Shown here: positions 12,593 through 25,309 of the stretch, piece after piece
Layout: each line of letters opens with the position of its first letter
How positions within the stretch are numbered: position 1 is the first letter of the stretch
Assembly: GCA_013396525.1 (NCBI GenBank)
Contig: VWYX01000013.1
Location: 2,251,827-2,315,826 of the forward strand
Direction of reading: 5' to 3'
From: Chaetorhynchus papuensis
Lineage: Eukaryota; Chordata; Aves; Passeriformes; Rhipiduridae
DNA: 64,000 nucleotides
Made by a program: the position numbers and the translations under genes
Notes under the pieces: model-generated
Database searches by the model: none
What the model was told of the DNA's origin: nothing
The model's input: the letters and a program-made list of their open reading frames with translations, nothing else

Positions 12593-12781
12593 ATGAGCTC
12601 CGGCTCCCCCGGCGGCCGCAGCGGTGCCAGTGGAGGCGGCGGGCGGCGGAGGAGGCGGCGGCGGCGGAGGAGAGGGGGGGGCCCGGGAGCGGCGACCTTC
12701 GCAGGGGGCTGCCGCGGCGGGAGATGCGCTTGCTCCCAGCGGCGCCAGGAGCAGCATGTTCCCCGGTGCCGACAGCGCTAG
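12593..12781 (+). other. Upstream ORF overlapping the SNX25 start
   Basis: An ATG at 12593 with G at -3 opens a 62-codon frame, Gly/Arg-rich with a run of ten arginines, that stops at 12779-12781, 23 bases past the SNX25 ATG at 12756 and in a different frame. If the 5' UTR includes it, ribosomes starting here would bypass the main start. Further out-of-frame ATGs at 12403 and 12724 open a frame to 13122. No function is claimed for the peptide; its relevance depends on the transcription start site. Confidence 0.35.
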
Positions 12782-13202
12782 CAGCACGGCCGGGCAGCCC
12801 GAGGCGGCGGGGGCCGCCGTCCCCGGCCCGCTGGGCTCGCACGGCCCCGGCGGCGAGGCGCGCCGCCGCAGCGCCCCGGCGGCCGCCGCTGTGGTCGGCG
12901 GCGGCGAAGAGGAGGCGGCGGAAGACGAGGAGGACGAGGATCCCGGCTCATCCCGCTTCGTGCTGGCGGCGGGGCTTGGGCTTCTGGCCGTGTCCGTCGT
13001 CCACCTGGGGCAGGAGCGGGCCGAGGCAGGGGGCGGCGGGCCGCCGTGCCTGGCGCTGCTGCTGCTCCGCCTCGCCCTCTACGCGGGCTGCGCCGCCGCT
13101 GCCGCCGCGCTGGGCACCCTGATCGTCCTGATGTGCCGCGGCCGCCGCCGCTTGCCGCCGCCGGACTTCGCCGCCGTCGCTCCGGTCCGGCCGGTCGCGG
13201 GG
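12756..13202 (+). CDS. SNX25: SNX25 coding exon 1: N-terminal membrane segment
   Basis: SNX25 belongs to the PXA-RGS-PX-nexin-C sorting nexins (with SNX13, SNX14, SNX19). They work at endosomal/ER membranes, and SNX25 is known to promote degradation of TGF-beta receptors. This exon gives residues 1-149. It has an Ala/Gly/Pro-rich start, an acidic run (residues 51-62, EEEAAEDEEDED), a hydrophobic helix at about 67-83, a second at about 98-127 ending in CRGRRR, and a Pro-rich end. The two helices fit a hairpin membrane anchor. The ATG at 12756 has A at -3 and is the first in-frame ATG; codons further upstream in frame include only non-ATG starts. The donor is GGGG|GTGAGT at 13203, phase 0. Codon use is strongly GC-driven, as usual for CpG-island exons. 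The frame continues open to 13622 past the donor, but that is intron. Confidence 0.85.
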
Positions 13203-16200
13203 GTGAGTAGCGGGAGGGGAGCGGAGCGGAGCGGGCGGCGGCCGCGGCGCGCCCTCCCTGCCCGGCGGCGGGGCGGAGGTGGCGCGGCCCTCGCTCCGCC
13301 GTGGAACGCCGCGCCACCCGAACCCGGTGTCCTGCTGTCCTACCGTGGCCGCGGGAGCCTGCCTGCACTTCACTTCGCCGCTCGACGGGGCTTTAAATGG
13401 CAAAAGTTGTGTTGGAGGGGAGCAGGCGCACCGGAAAAAGCAACACTTTGCTCTGAGAGAGATCTCCGGATTGCGGGAATGCTCACGGTGGTTCGCTGTT
13501 GGCTGTGTCTCAAATTCTTTTCTGCTCCTTCCGTTGAAATGTCATTGAGAAAAGAGTCTTGGTCAAAGAGGCAGCTTAGTGTTACTTTAACGCGTTCTCT
13601 GAAGTTGGACGGCTTCGGATAGTGTTATCAGATAGTGCCTTTGTGTACTCAAGCCGTTGCAGAGCTCTGTGCAAAAGGGAAACAATTTCATTTTCTGTAC
13701 ATATTCCAAAATGTACTAGTTTACGAGCTCTTTGTAGCTCATAGCTTAGTATTTTTCGGGTTCTTTAGAATAGGACTTATAGCACGAGGCGTTTGGAAAC
13801 TTTCCTCCCATCCACAACCCTGTTCCCCATCATTCAGTGCTTGGGAGCTGATTCTAGATGGGCCTGAAAAACTAGTGCTGAAAATTGAGAATCTGCCCAT
13901 AGTCCTGCTTTGCCATGGGTCACAGGGTTGTGATATTTAATGTCACAGCTGGTGACTCCAGCCAGGAGCCCTTGGCCCCTCACTGGTGAGCTGTAGGTGT
14001 GTTAGCACATGGAGTGCTGCAGCAGTCGGCGGTACTGTGCGTTATTTCCCTTCAGTAGTGTCAGGATACCTGAGAGCGCTCTACAAAGGAAAAGGAAGGG
14101 AATTTGTGCCACCTGGGTGTGCAGCCGAGCTGTTCTGGTAACCCAGTTTGTTACATTTAGTGCATGTACACTTGTCGGTAGCAGTAAGTAAGTAACGCTA
14201 TCACGTGTTGCTGGGGCTGCAGTCGGTGCAGCTGAGTTTGCAGAACGCAGGGGGTGCTGGCGGGGCAGAGAACCTATTACAAATCACTTGCTGATACAGT
14301 TGTCTGTTTTTCTGTCTTTTCAATCAAATTGCTAACAACCTGTAGTAATGGTTTATTCCTTCATTCTTTGGCCTAGGGAGAGAAAGAGCCTGTATTTAGG
14401 AGCAATATGCTTTTCCTGGTTCGCATTTAATGGAAGCTGGCAGGATATTGTTGTCAATAGGGATCATTTGGCCAGGGGTTGTTGAATTCAGTGTATAATA
14501 CAACTTGCAAAGGTGCATTCAGGATCTATTTGTGGCTCTTTGTGTGATACTCATTTTGTCTTTTTGGTAGATTTTTTTTTAAACATCCTCTTTGCTTTGA
14601 ACGCTCAACATCATATTCAGCTTTTTAAAGGAAGTGAAAAATAAAGTATACACTTTATTAAGGAAGCATTAAGGAAGTGAGAAGAATGCACAAAGTGATA
14701 AGCAGAAGGTACCTGTATGTAGTGTATTATGTGGGTACAGCTAGGGATTGTTCAGATGGTTTTTGTCATAGGAGTGCTAGGGAACAAATGTGTGTTTAGG
14801 TGCATAACTACCTTCTAGTAAAGGATTATATGCATTTGTGTTTAGCCATTCAACTATGTTACACCCAACAGAAAAAATGGAAATGGATCAACTGGTCATC
14901 AAACCAACAATTCCTGTTGCTTTCAGGTTTACAAGAATTAATGTTTCGGTGTTAATGCCATAATTCCAGTGGCATTTAAGTACTTGTATACTTATCTGAA
15001 CATCTGGATGTGAGTTAACTTATTTTTACATAGTACCAAAAAGATCTCTACATAAACTTAGCAATCAAAATCTCCTGGCTGCCACAATGAGGAGCAACTT
15101 TCAGATTTGTGAAACAGCCAAACAATAAAAATCAATTTAACTTGGGAAGCCAAGATTTAAAGAAAAAAAAAAAGATATATTGCTTTCTTTGTCTTCCCCT
15201 TTGTAAAAAATATAAGCCTACTGAAAAATGTAAGCCTACTGAACGTCAGTGAAACTAGAAATGTCCAGAGCAAATGGTCACTTCTGTTACTGTACCATCT
15301 GCACTTTCTTTTTGTGGTGTGTTACATCTCTTGAAGATGTTCTTCTGTTGTGTCCAGCCATTGGATTTGTGTATATAAATAGTGTCCACCTGCTGTTGCT
15401 TTGTGTGGTCTAATTTGTAGTGTTTGCATTTATCATAGCTCTATGGGATGTGTTTGTTTTTTCAGAAGGGAATTGAAATTTGGTATTTAAAATCCACTGA
15501 TAAGGCAGCAGTACCTGCTAAAACCTTTTCCCCAGGATTGTTTCTTTACCCTCTCCCTGAATCTGTTAAAATTTTTCTTTCCTCCCTCTTTGCACTGTTC
15601 CCAAAGGTTTGCATGCATGAAAGGGACGTGCAAAAAACAGAGTGAGGTATTTTACCCTTTCTATTTAGAAGATGTAATTCCAGGCATCTTAATTGGGTTT
15701 CTCATATCTTCAATTTATAGTTTTGTTAATTTCTTTCTGGTACAGAGTGGCTTCAGGGCTGCAAAGCTTCTTGAAGACTTTTTCTGAACACGATTTTGTA
15801 TATGTGTAGCAGACTTTCTAATTGGGGCTTCAACAACATGTAGGTGAACAAAATAAAATTGTCTAGGTAGGCAGCATATAGAAGTGTAGGCCATTCACTA
15901 AAACTTCCTGCTTTAGTTAGTCTTTTCATTTTACATCCTTTTGCATTTACACTGCTTTTTTATCATTCAGTTGTTACTCTCATGTTTTTTATAGAGCCTT
16001 ATGATCCTTTTGTATTTTCTGGGAGCCAGTAGTAGGTTGACTGTAAAGCTATATTTTTTCACCCTTGTTGTGTCTTTTCCTCAAGAATAAGGAAGATTAT
16101 TAGGCCACCTGTTGGCCTAATAGTTAGGAAAAAATGTAAGGTAAAAACCTTATTATGACTGGCATCTTGCTCTTCATGTGCTTTATGTACGGACTTTAGA

Positions 16201-19200
16201 CAATTCAATTTTCATTGTCTGAGTGATTTTTCACATTGGGGTTAACAAATGAGGAAACAGTAAGTATTCAAGAATAAATATTTACTCTAGTGGGAGTCAG
16301 TCTCAGCTCTTGGAAAGTTAGTGGGAGTACTCTTGATCAACTTCAAAGGGAAGTTGGATGGAGTCCCTCGTGCTGTGCTGAATAAAGGGAGTTTTGTGTA
16401 TGTTCTTAATTCTGCAACCACTTAGCATATGAGAGTTCAGTGCTGTTGATTTTCATGGACCTGTTCATGTAAGTGAGGAATATGAGTGAGGAAGTGCAGA
16501 GTTGCAGGTTTGGATTTCAGAAGAGCAAAGTTTTTGTCTTTTCTTCATTTTGCTTGAACTTGCAACTAGAGAAGCCATCTTCTCAAACGTGAAGCTGTGC
16601 TTTGTCCAACTCCTTTGGGACTTGAAAGGTGAAGACTTCCTCCTGAAGTCAGGTATCTCAGCAAGAACATTTGAAATCTGCTGAGAATTGCAAAGCAGGC
16701 CATGTGATTTATATCACCATGATAAATTGTGCTTTCAGGGTAGTTTTTCTGTATGTGACAGCTTTGTTCACAAAGACAGTCTGGGCGGTCTCCTGGCTTC
16801 CACATAAAGATCTGTGTTTCATTGGAAGAGAGGTGTACAGGCAACTCATAATAGTGTCTTACTTATTACTTTAAGTACTTTCAGGCACTGATAATATTGG
16901 TAAATAGTTTCTGTTGATATAATGATATTGATATAATTGAAGTAATGGGAATTGAATGAATCCTTGAGTACGTTATATTATCGTCAGGTATTTTTCAGCA
17001 CTTTGCAGGAGCTGTTTTAGGATGAGATTATTTGTGGTGGAGGAGAACAGCAAAATGCAAGACAGAAAAAAGGTGTGATGACCCAATTGTCCTTTAGTGA
17101 GAATGTCTGTTTTAAAGAGGATTTTTGCTTCTTGAGTACCAGTGGACTTGCTCGTGGCAAAGGTAGCCCTAGGTTAGAACGTGTGTCACATTTTAAAATT
17201 AAAGCTTGCTCCCAAAACTGCTTTTACCTTGTGTGGTTGTAGTGGGAGATTGCTTTGACTCATGTGACGAACCATGTTAACCAAGTTAGTGGGAAGGGGA
17301 AGGAAAACACTTTTTCCCACGTTTGTGTGAGTTGTTTCTCTGCCAAAAAAACTGGCAGAGACGGAGTTTTCTTTTCAGCATAATGTTTTGACTCCGATTC
17401 AAAGCAAAAGCTCAGAGTAATAGAGAGTTGGGTTATCAACTTCATTTAAATAATGCAAAAAACAATGATTAGTTTGTTAGATTTAAGTGCTGCATTTTAA
17501 ATTCAGATTAAATGAATGATGCTCTGTGTAGAGAATTATCTACCTAGTCTGTCTGCAGCACTTACAGAAGGGTAATAAATGTGCTTTTTCCTATTGAAAA
17601 GGCTACACTGATTCTAATGTCCTATCTTTCGTTTTCTACAATTAACAGTTGTCAGTTTTTTTAGTATTTCTTTAAAACTCATCTCCTGACATATTTGGTC
17701 ACTCTTGTTTACTGCAGTTTAATAGCTCTCAATTTTTAGTAGTAGTTTAGACACTTTCTGTCCTTGAGGCCACATTACACTACACGTGATCATGTTTTAT
17801 GTTCCTAAAGGCGTGTTCCATCCTTGAAGCTGGATTTTTGTGAATTTGCCATTAGTGGAGGGGGCATGGGTAAATCTTTTTTTCATTGGATCAGGTAGTT
17901 GTTAAAATATCTGAATCCTGGAGCATAGTACTGCTTTTTATCCAAGCTGTAGGAGGATGTGTAGTGAAATGGGAATAGTCCAAATGTTTCAAATGGGATG
18001 GCAACTTAACCTAGGTTGAGTGTCTGTTATGGTATCCAAGCTGAGTGCTCTGCCCTTTGTGAAGAACGTAAGGGAAGCAGAGAGAAAGGACTCAGAATCT
18101 TATTTTGCTTTACCGTTGGACTTTTGCGATGAGATGAAGCTTGTGAAGGTAAGCTTGCAGGAGCCCCAGCAGCTGGGGGAAGTAGAAGGTTTGTCATCTG
18201 TGGGCATCAATTTCAAGTGAGATGCAAAACAGTTCTTGAGGTAATGAGTAGTTTGGAGGAGCTGTGAGGGAGAGGAGAAGCTTCATAACTCCTTCCAGTT
18301 TTGATCTTTATGCCTTAGTAAGACTTCAGAAGTGTTTATGGGTTTTTCTTAACCTAAAGCCAAGGATGTTCTATGGTCTGTTTCATTCTCTGGCTGCACA
18401 GGGGATATTTAGAGCTCTGATATTGCAGGATTTTTGTAAAAGCAATAGCAGTCTCTGGTTGTGGCACTTTTGCCATGCTTGAGACTGTCTTGGGCTTACA
18501 ACCAGATATCCTGATCTACTGCCAGTCTTTTAATTGGTGGGTTGTTTCTGGATTGAAAGGAGAAGATATGTTTAATTTTAGTGTGTTTTTAACAGAACTC
18601 AGTCTCATACTTTTATTCTTCATTCTGTCTCATTTATAGGCAGGTCAACAATGAGCCTTTGATGATGCAGTTGAGTTTACTTTTAGGAAAGTTCTGAAAT
18701 TAAAATAATGAAAATACATTTTAGCATTTTTTTACCAATTTCAAAAATATTTTAAAATGTTAAGGGAATGTTGCATGAATTGCAAATGTTCCGTTATAGT
18801 TCATCAGGGGCCTATGGTTTGGACATTCCTGGTACAGTTTATTTTTAGGGTTCTCTGGAACATCTGTTATAATTTGGGATTTATAAGCATTTTTGGAACT
18901 GAAACTTTGTTAGAACTACATATGCTGATTACCTGCAGGTGTACCTGTGAATTGACAACTTTATTATCACAGGAGACTGACCTCAGGAAATCAAATATTT
19001 TTCAGACTCTGTCTCCCATTTCTTTGTCCCATAACTCCTTAGCAGTGAGTACACTTAGTTTTCCACACAGCCTTTTATTCATCGTGTATATTTAGAGATT
19101 TCTTGTCTTGTCATGCGGTCCCTTCTGATTCCTTTCATTGTATCCTATGTTGTTGTCAGCTCTGCATTGTATTGCGCTTGACATTTAATTTTCTCAACTT

Positions 19201-20680
19201 TGTGTTAGATTGATGTCTCATATTTTGCTGTGAATTGGGCTGTTTTTACCTTTGTAGGGACTGCTTCTCACTTGAACAGTGTTTTATGATTGGAAACATA
19301 ACCAGGGAGCTAGTTAATTTCTCCTGATAACCAAGCTCTGCTGAGTCAGTAAGGATACATGGCTCATAGAGATCTTACTGTCCGAGTCTCTTGCAGGGAA
19401 ATCTGAGGGGTGGATATAAAACCTCTGTAATAAGGTCAAGAGTGAAGGCATCCTGCATTCAAGGTACACTTTGACACTGAAAATAGCATAGACATGTATC
19501 AGAAACTTTCTGAAAATAAAATCTGATAATATTCTCTCATACTGCCAAGTCTTGGTTCCTTGCTCTCTGAAAAGGAGAGCAGCAAAATTTACCCAAGGAA
19601 AAGAGCCAGTTACATAGAATACTGTTTCCTTTCCCAAGCTGTTACTCTAAGTGGTTAAAAAAACCCCTTAATTATGTAGCCATAAGGGGAACAGATTTGT
19701 GTTGTGTCTATGGGAGGTTTTTGTGACCAGTCATTCTATACCATTTTTTCCCCTATTAAAGACGCACACTGAAAGGGAACAAGTTAATGGTAATAAAATT
19801 AATGATAATGGTTCATTTGGCGTGTTTTGTGGTGCTCTTGAAAAGACAGAACACCCTATAAAATGTGTGTAGTGTGAGAATTCACGTGCAGGGAGGGTAT
19901 AGCAATAGACCACGCAGGAGTTTCTCTCTGGTTGCTTAGCTAAGACTCTGCAGCTCAAGCATGATTTTGTGCTGGTTTTTCTGGCTTGCCAGCAATTTAG
20001 TTTTCATGCCATATGGCTCTTTTGGCCTTGCAGTATAGACCATAGGTTCTTGTTGTCTCTTTTTACTGAGGAGAAGAGTGTGGAAATGTTTAGTAAACAG
20101 GGGCTATGCCTGTACCTTGAAATTCATGTAAGACTTTATTTTGATGGCAATATAAAATATTCCAGCACAGGATAATGCTGTATTTCTTGCTGAGCAGAAA
20201 TTTGAATGCTAACTTACCAATTTTTTCTTGGATGTACTGATGAGAATGAAAGTAATACCTGAGAAATATTTCATTTTCATATTCTTATTCTTATCTGTTC
20301 TGTATTCTATGAAATCTCAAGTGAAGAAAGTTCTGCCCTGCTAACCAAGTTTTTACACTGCTACAGTTTTACCAGTTTCAGACACGGTACAGTTAAAATA
20401 GAAGGTCCCCATCTAATAAACACAGTTTACACATTCCAGGAGCTACTGTATTAGTAGAAATAATGAGATGTTATAATAAAATCATTATTGAGATAATGAT
20501 GCTTAAGATAATAGGATTAACATGCTTAAAGTATGTTGATTTTTAAGTTGGTAGTTATGGTATCCCTTAATGCTGAATGTGACATGTACATACTTGCCAT
20601 GTAATCTTAAATAGGACTATAAGTATGAATTAAAAAATATTAACTCTTGTGAATAGAAAATTTATGTTTGCATCATTAGT

Positions 20681-20742
20681 TGAAGTAATGTTTGGATAAG
20701 AACATCTGTATGAAGTAATATGTGGATAAGAGCACATCTGTT
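20681..20742 (+). repeat. Short tandem duplication, period about 30
   Basis: TGAAGTAATGTTTGGATAAG at 20681 is followed at 20711 by TGAAGTAATATGTGGATAAG, and each continues into an (A/G)(GC)ACATCTGT-like segment. Two diverged copies lie in intron 1. Confidence 0.8.
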
Positions 20743-21339
20743 CAAGATGAATTTATGGAGAATTCAGTGAACTATTGTTTGAGGCTGTGACCCTTTATTA
20801 TCAAGATCCAGTCTGATGTTAAGTTTACAAAGATAAGAGGAAAGTTAATAGGGCAACAGTGGGAGGAGCAATAACTATGAGTAATTGGTTGGCTTTTGTA
20901 TGCTGAATTAGATGCAGTCTTTGCCTTTTAGATCAGTGATTAAACTGTCTCATCCACAATGCCCATTAATATTGTGGGATCTGTCATGATCTCTGCTCTA
21001 GTTTTGTTGTAATTGAGTTAATGTAATAGGAATAATTGTAAATTTTTCTCTGCTTCTGGCCTTAATTCCATGGCAGAGTAGGGCTGCACATGGTGTGCCT
21101 GTAGCAGGTGCCTGGCTTTCTGCTGCTGTGTTTTAAAAATTGCATTTGATGTCAAGTGTTGCAAATGGATTTCTTGATAGTGGAAGGTACTCCCATGTTC
21201 TCTGTGCGTTGCCATTCATTGAGTGTTGTTGCTGAAATACCTTCTTAATTCTTTATTATTTAACATTTATTGTTGTCTTCAGAACTAATTTTAAATTGCT
21301 TAAATTGTTTAAACCAATGAATTACATTTACTTAATTTT

Positions 21340-21727
21340 TGTATCTGTAGGAGACTGAACCTAAGACAAAATTTCAGGTTCAATGTCAGACTTTTTTTTT
21401 TCTTGGCCCATTCAGACTATTGTTTTCTGCATCTTAAATAATTTTCAACAGTATCAAACAATGAGTGTTGTTCAGAAGTGTACAGGAAATGCACACATCC
21501 TTTTTTTCAGCCTGTAAGCAAAGTCAAAACTGAGGAAAACTTGAAGTGTTCCAGGAAACAGGCCTCCCTGTTTGTTAGCAACCTCATTCTCAGCATGTTC
21601 TTTCAAAATGTGCTCCACCCCTACCCCTCCAAGTCCTTTTGTTAAGTCTTATTTATGTTTCAATCTGGTTTCTGTCATTCTTTACCAATAAAATCTACAG
21701 ACTGGAGCCCAATTAAAAAAAAAAAAA
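21340..21727 (+). other. Poly(A)-tailed, 3'-UTR-like block
   Basis: A run of 13 A at 21715-21727 follows an AATAAA at 21687-21692 by 22 bases, the spacing of a polyadenylated transcript end. The preceding sequence is not a recognised CR1. It could be the 3' end of a retrocopied mRNA or a chance arrangement. The left boundary is unknown; 21340 is only where I stop seeing plausible continuity. Confidence 0.3.
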
Positions 21728-22404
21728 GAGGGCTGTGATCATGCAAGTCAGGACTTAGAGGAACATGCCAGGTTTTAATCAGCATAAAAGAGCATCTAAA
21801 CTAGAGCTTTGACTGTGTTAAATCCATTTACAAATGTGTTTGGCTCAGTCAGGGTTATGCCAACTATTTCATGAAACCTAGCACTATTTTTCTTTAGATG
21901 AATGACATGAAGAAAAATGTGAAAACATTAAAATCTAGGCTTTCTAGCTGAACCTGTTCTCTACATATGCCCTCCATCTGACTTGAGTCAGGGGTGGGAA
22001 GAAAATCTTTCAATGAAATATGCTGTATCTTTTATTCTCTCAGGTGTTAGAGCTGAGATTGGACTGTGAATTTTCTGAAATCCTTCCGTTATCACAGATG
22101 TTGGTTATCTGCATTACCAGGTTGTTACTGTTGTTTTTAAGGTGTTTGTTGCCATATGTTGTCTAACTTGAGGGTTCCTGCTTGTTTAATTAATTCATCA
22201 TTATTATTGCCACAGAAACAGTACTTTTTGAAAGCAAACCTAAACTAACAAGACTTAAGTCTTGATTCTGCTAAATATGAGTTCATAAAAGGGGAAGGCA
22301 GAATGGGTTTGATCAGCTGTTTTAGACAAGGCAGCTTTACACCTTTAGATGTGATACATTATCAATCATTAAGTTAAATTCACAGCTCTCTGAGGAGTCA
22401 TCAA

Positions 22405-22793
22405 GGATCATGAATAGTTCAGGTTGGAAGGAATATCTGGAGGGCATCTAGTTCACCCTCTTGCTCAGAGTGAGAAGGATAAAGAGATAGAGACTCCATA
22501 GCCTGTCAGCACCCCTATTCTGATGCTTGAGCAGCCTCATGATTAAAATAGTTTTGCCTTGTGATGGGAATTTCCTGTGTTGCAATGTTTCCTAATGTCC
22601 TGTGCATCTGCAAGAAGAGTCTGGCTCCCTTTTCTCTGTATCCTCTCATTCAGTAGCTGGAGACAGCAGTAAGGGCTCTCTGAATGTTTTATCTTTAACG
22701 TGATCTAACCCAACCGGTATCACAGGTTAATGGCTGAACTCAATGATCTTAGATGTATTTTCCAACCTAGACAATTCTATGATCACTCCAATA
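22405..22793. mobile_element. CR1 LINE fragment, left part inverted, right part sense
   Basis: About 22405-22690 is antisense CR1 (AGTTCAGGTTGGAAGGAATA, then GGCATCTAGTTCACCCTCTT, and further on TCCTAATGTCCTGTGCATCTG). About 22715-22793 is the sense CR1 end (TGAACTCAATGATCTTAGAT, then TTTTCCAACCTAGACAATTCTATGAT). As at 511-738, the inverted part begins close to where the sense part ends, so a single 5'-inverted insertion is possible. It lies in SNX25 intron 1. Confidence 0.75.
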
Positions 22794-25309
22794 CATTTTA
22801 ACATTCTTGTTTATTCAAATGTTAGTTTCTTCTCTGTTCTTGAAAATTTGTTTTTTAATGAAGCTGAAACCTTGTTTTAAACTAAGGTGGTATTTTTTGC
22901 TCTTTGCTTTTCTCTCCCACAGTTCATGATTTTATGCAATATCTGTATGAGCATGGAAGAGTTTTCAGAAAGTCCAATACACTCTGCATCTTCCTTTGCC
23001 CTTCAGTAATTACATTCACGCAGCAGCAAAATCACTGTTGCTAGTGGTGGTATTCACTTTTTACCTTTTACATTCTTTTTGATCATGACTTGAACAACTA
23101 CGGGGTTTTTTTACATGAATAGATGGTGCCTTTTAGAAGTGAAATGTACCAAGTGTAGAGGATACTCTCAATGGAATGTGTTCTTGCAAGCTGAAATGTG
23201 AGTTTGTGTCTGGTATTCAAGAGGCAGCATTTTGCTGAGGCAGTAGTAGTTTGCCTTGTTCTTAAAATGAGTGTTCAAGTTTGAAGCATAAAATGATCAG
23301 TCCCTGCTTTGTGGAATTGTGTAGATTGGATTGTAATGTGATGCAGAGCAAGCTACTGACCACCTTGAAACCACAGATCCCTTCTGAAGGTTGCTTTTTT
23401 TCTTTTTTTTTTAGTTTGTGTTAAACTACTTTTGAAAGGAGTAATGTGGTGAGCTCTGCATTGGAGCACTTACTGATGCTTTAGGCCATAAAAAAACGCT
23501 TCCTGCAATGTATGGGATGCAACTGTTGAAGCCTCTGTTAGCTTGAGGTCACTGACCTCCATGCAGGTGTGACTCAGTTTAGCAGAAGGATTAGCCTTGT
23601 AGGATACCCAAGCTGGCATGTGTGTTAAAGGAGGAGTGTGTTGAGCACAGAGCTTCAGTCAGAATTGTGGGCTCATGTTTAGGAGCTCTTTCTTCACAGA
23701 AAGACCTGAGCAAGTTTAATTGGGCTTTCTGAATCCCTTCAAAAAAATCCCTTCACCCCCTAAGGTACTTGGGGTGTTCAAGGTCTCTGTGAGTCCATCT
23801 CCTGTCTTTTAAAGTTTTTAAATCATGCAGTTTCCTGCTGCAAATAAAGCAGAAAAATTCTGAAGTAGTTGTGTGACTGTTGTTACACAGCTTTGTCTTG
23901 AGGAAGTGGGATAACATTAGCAGCCAGAGATGATGTATTGGAGCCTTACAAATACTGTTAGATGTCCTTACAAAGAGCAAAAATACTTTCTCCTGCTGTT
24001 TAGCTGGGTATGGCTGAAGCCAGTGTTTAGGGCAAAATGGGTTTGGAAATCTGTAGCGGTTCACTAAATACTCTGTTCTTACACCTCATTAACTACAGTC
24101 TTGATAGTGAGGGGGGACTGCAAATGGAGGCAAACGTGCTGAGGTCTTGCTGCTCCTGCCATTGATGGTGTTGTCAAGGAGGGAAGAAAGACCACAGTCA
24201 TGGTCTCAGAATAGTGACTGGAAGAAGTCTAGGCAGTGTTGCACTCACCCAAAAGGTGGAACAAATCAGCTGTGGGCAGGAGGGCACTCAAGGCATGGAT
24301 AGCACTCGTCACACTGCTGTGTTTTAGGTGTGAGCAAGCCTGAAAAGCTTTATTTTGCTGATAAAAGTAGTGCTTAGACTCCCTTATCTGGGTCCTATTA
24401 GATGAACTTTGTTAGACTCGATGTGCATGTATCTGAAGTAGAAGCAAAACATTAAACCAAAATGCAGAATATTAGCCTGGAAATTGGCTGAAATAGCAGT
24501 ATATTACCTTTAAGAACATTAAACAGTGTTTTTACTTTAAGTTTATGCTTCTTTCTTATTCTCTGTTTGGTGAATGTTGCAGGGATAGGGATATGTCTGA
24601 AGTGCTCTCTCCTTACGAAGGAGAGTGAGCTCCAAGCTGGTTGACAGTAGGGACAGTTTTTATTTCTGTTTTGAATTATACTCCTTTTTATATAAATATG
24701 TCATCACTGCTCTTTGTCTATACCCTGAAAAATGTTTCTCCATCTGCCCACGTGTTTGGACACTGTGGGAGTGAATACTCCAATATAGACAAATATTTGT
24801 GTAGGATAGCAGCTTAAAATGCAGAGGGCCAGAAGTATCTTTGAAGAAAGAAGCCCAAAATTACTGTAGGAGATCTAAAGGCTTCTCTTTTGTTTTGAAA
24901 GTAGTTTATGAGGCTAAATTAAGTCCACTGTCACAGTAGGCTATAAAAATATTTTATTTGCTGTGAAAATACTGCATAAAAGGGTTCCATTTGTTTTGTT
25001 ACATGCATGTCCTATTCTCAGTGCATTGACTTGCAAATAAATACAGCTCCCTTCTACCAAAAAAACCTAAGATAATTTTACAAGCTGTACAGTGTACAAT
25101 ACACAAGTGTTAATGTGTGCTTAGTTAACAATGTATAATAACCTCGCAGACAACTGACACTCCTGTTTTAACCATATGGGGTGGCAATATTTGTATAAAG
25201 ACCAAATGATACAGTACTTGAATAGAAATTGCCTTGAATTCCAGTTATTCCTTCTGTAACTTTTGGTTTATTCCTTCCTCTTATGATGTATGTTCTGTTT
25301 GAATTTCAG

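Larger units (their letters stand above)
12190..13400 (+). promoter_or_regulatory. SNX25: CpG island promoter of SNX25
   Basis: A very GC- and CpG-rich block beginning abruptly near 12190, covering exon 1 and the first 200 bases of intron 1. It includes CCCGCC/GGCGGG boxes and a GGC/GGA-rich run at about 12632-12681. No TATA box is evident, so initiation is probably dispersed. The transcription start cannot be placed from sequence alone; it lies upstream of 12756. Confidence 0.8.
13203..25309 (+). other. SNX25: SNX25 intron 1
   Basis: About 12.1 kb running from GTGAGT to AATTTCAG. It is T/G-rich on the transcribed sense strand and contains a poly(A)-tailed block near 21715, CR1 pieces near 22405-22793 and a short tandem duplication near 20681. 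Exon 1 ends and exon 2 begins in phase 0, so no missing exon is required. I see no other exon in it. Confidence 0.8.

Noticed and set aside
12624..12755. N-terminal extension of SNX25 by 44 codons
   Set aside because: It would need a GTG start; the first in-frame ATG is at 12756, and the extension is a Gly-rich run typical of GC-rich 5' UTR.
12014..12842. Long minus-strand frames (up to 257 codons) across the SNX25 CpG island
   Set aside because: They are antisense shadows of GC-rich sequence without splice logic or recognisable domains, and they oppose a well-supported exon.
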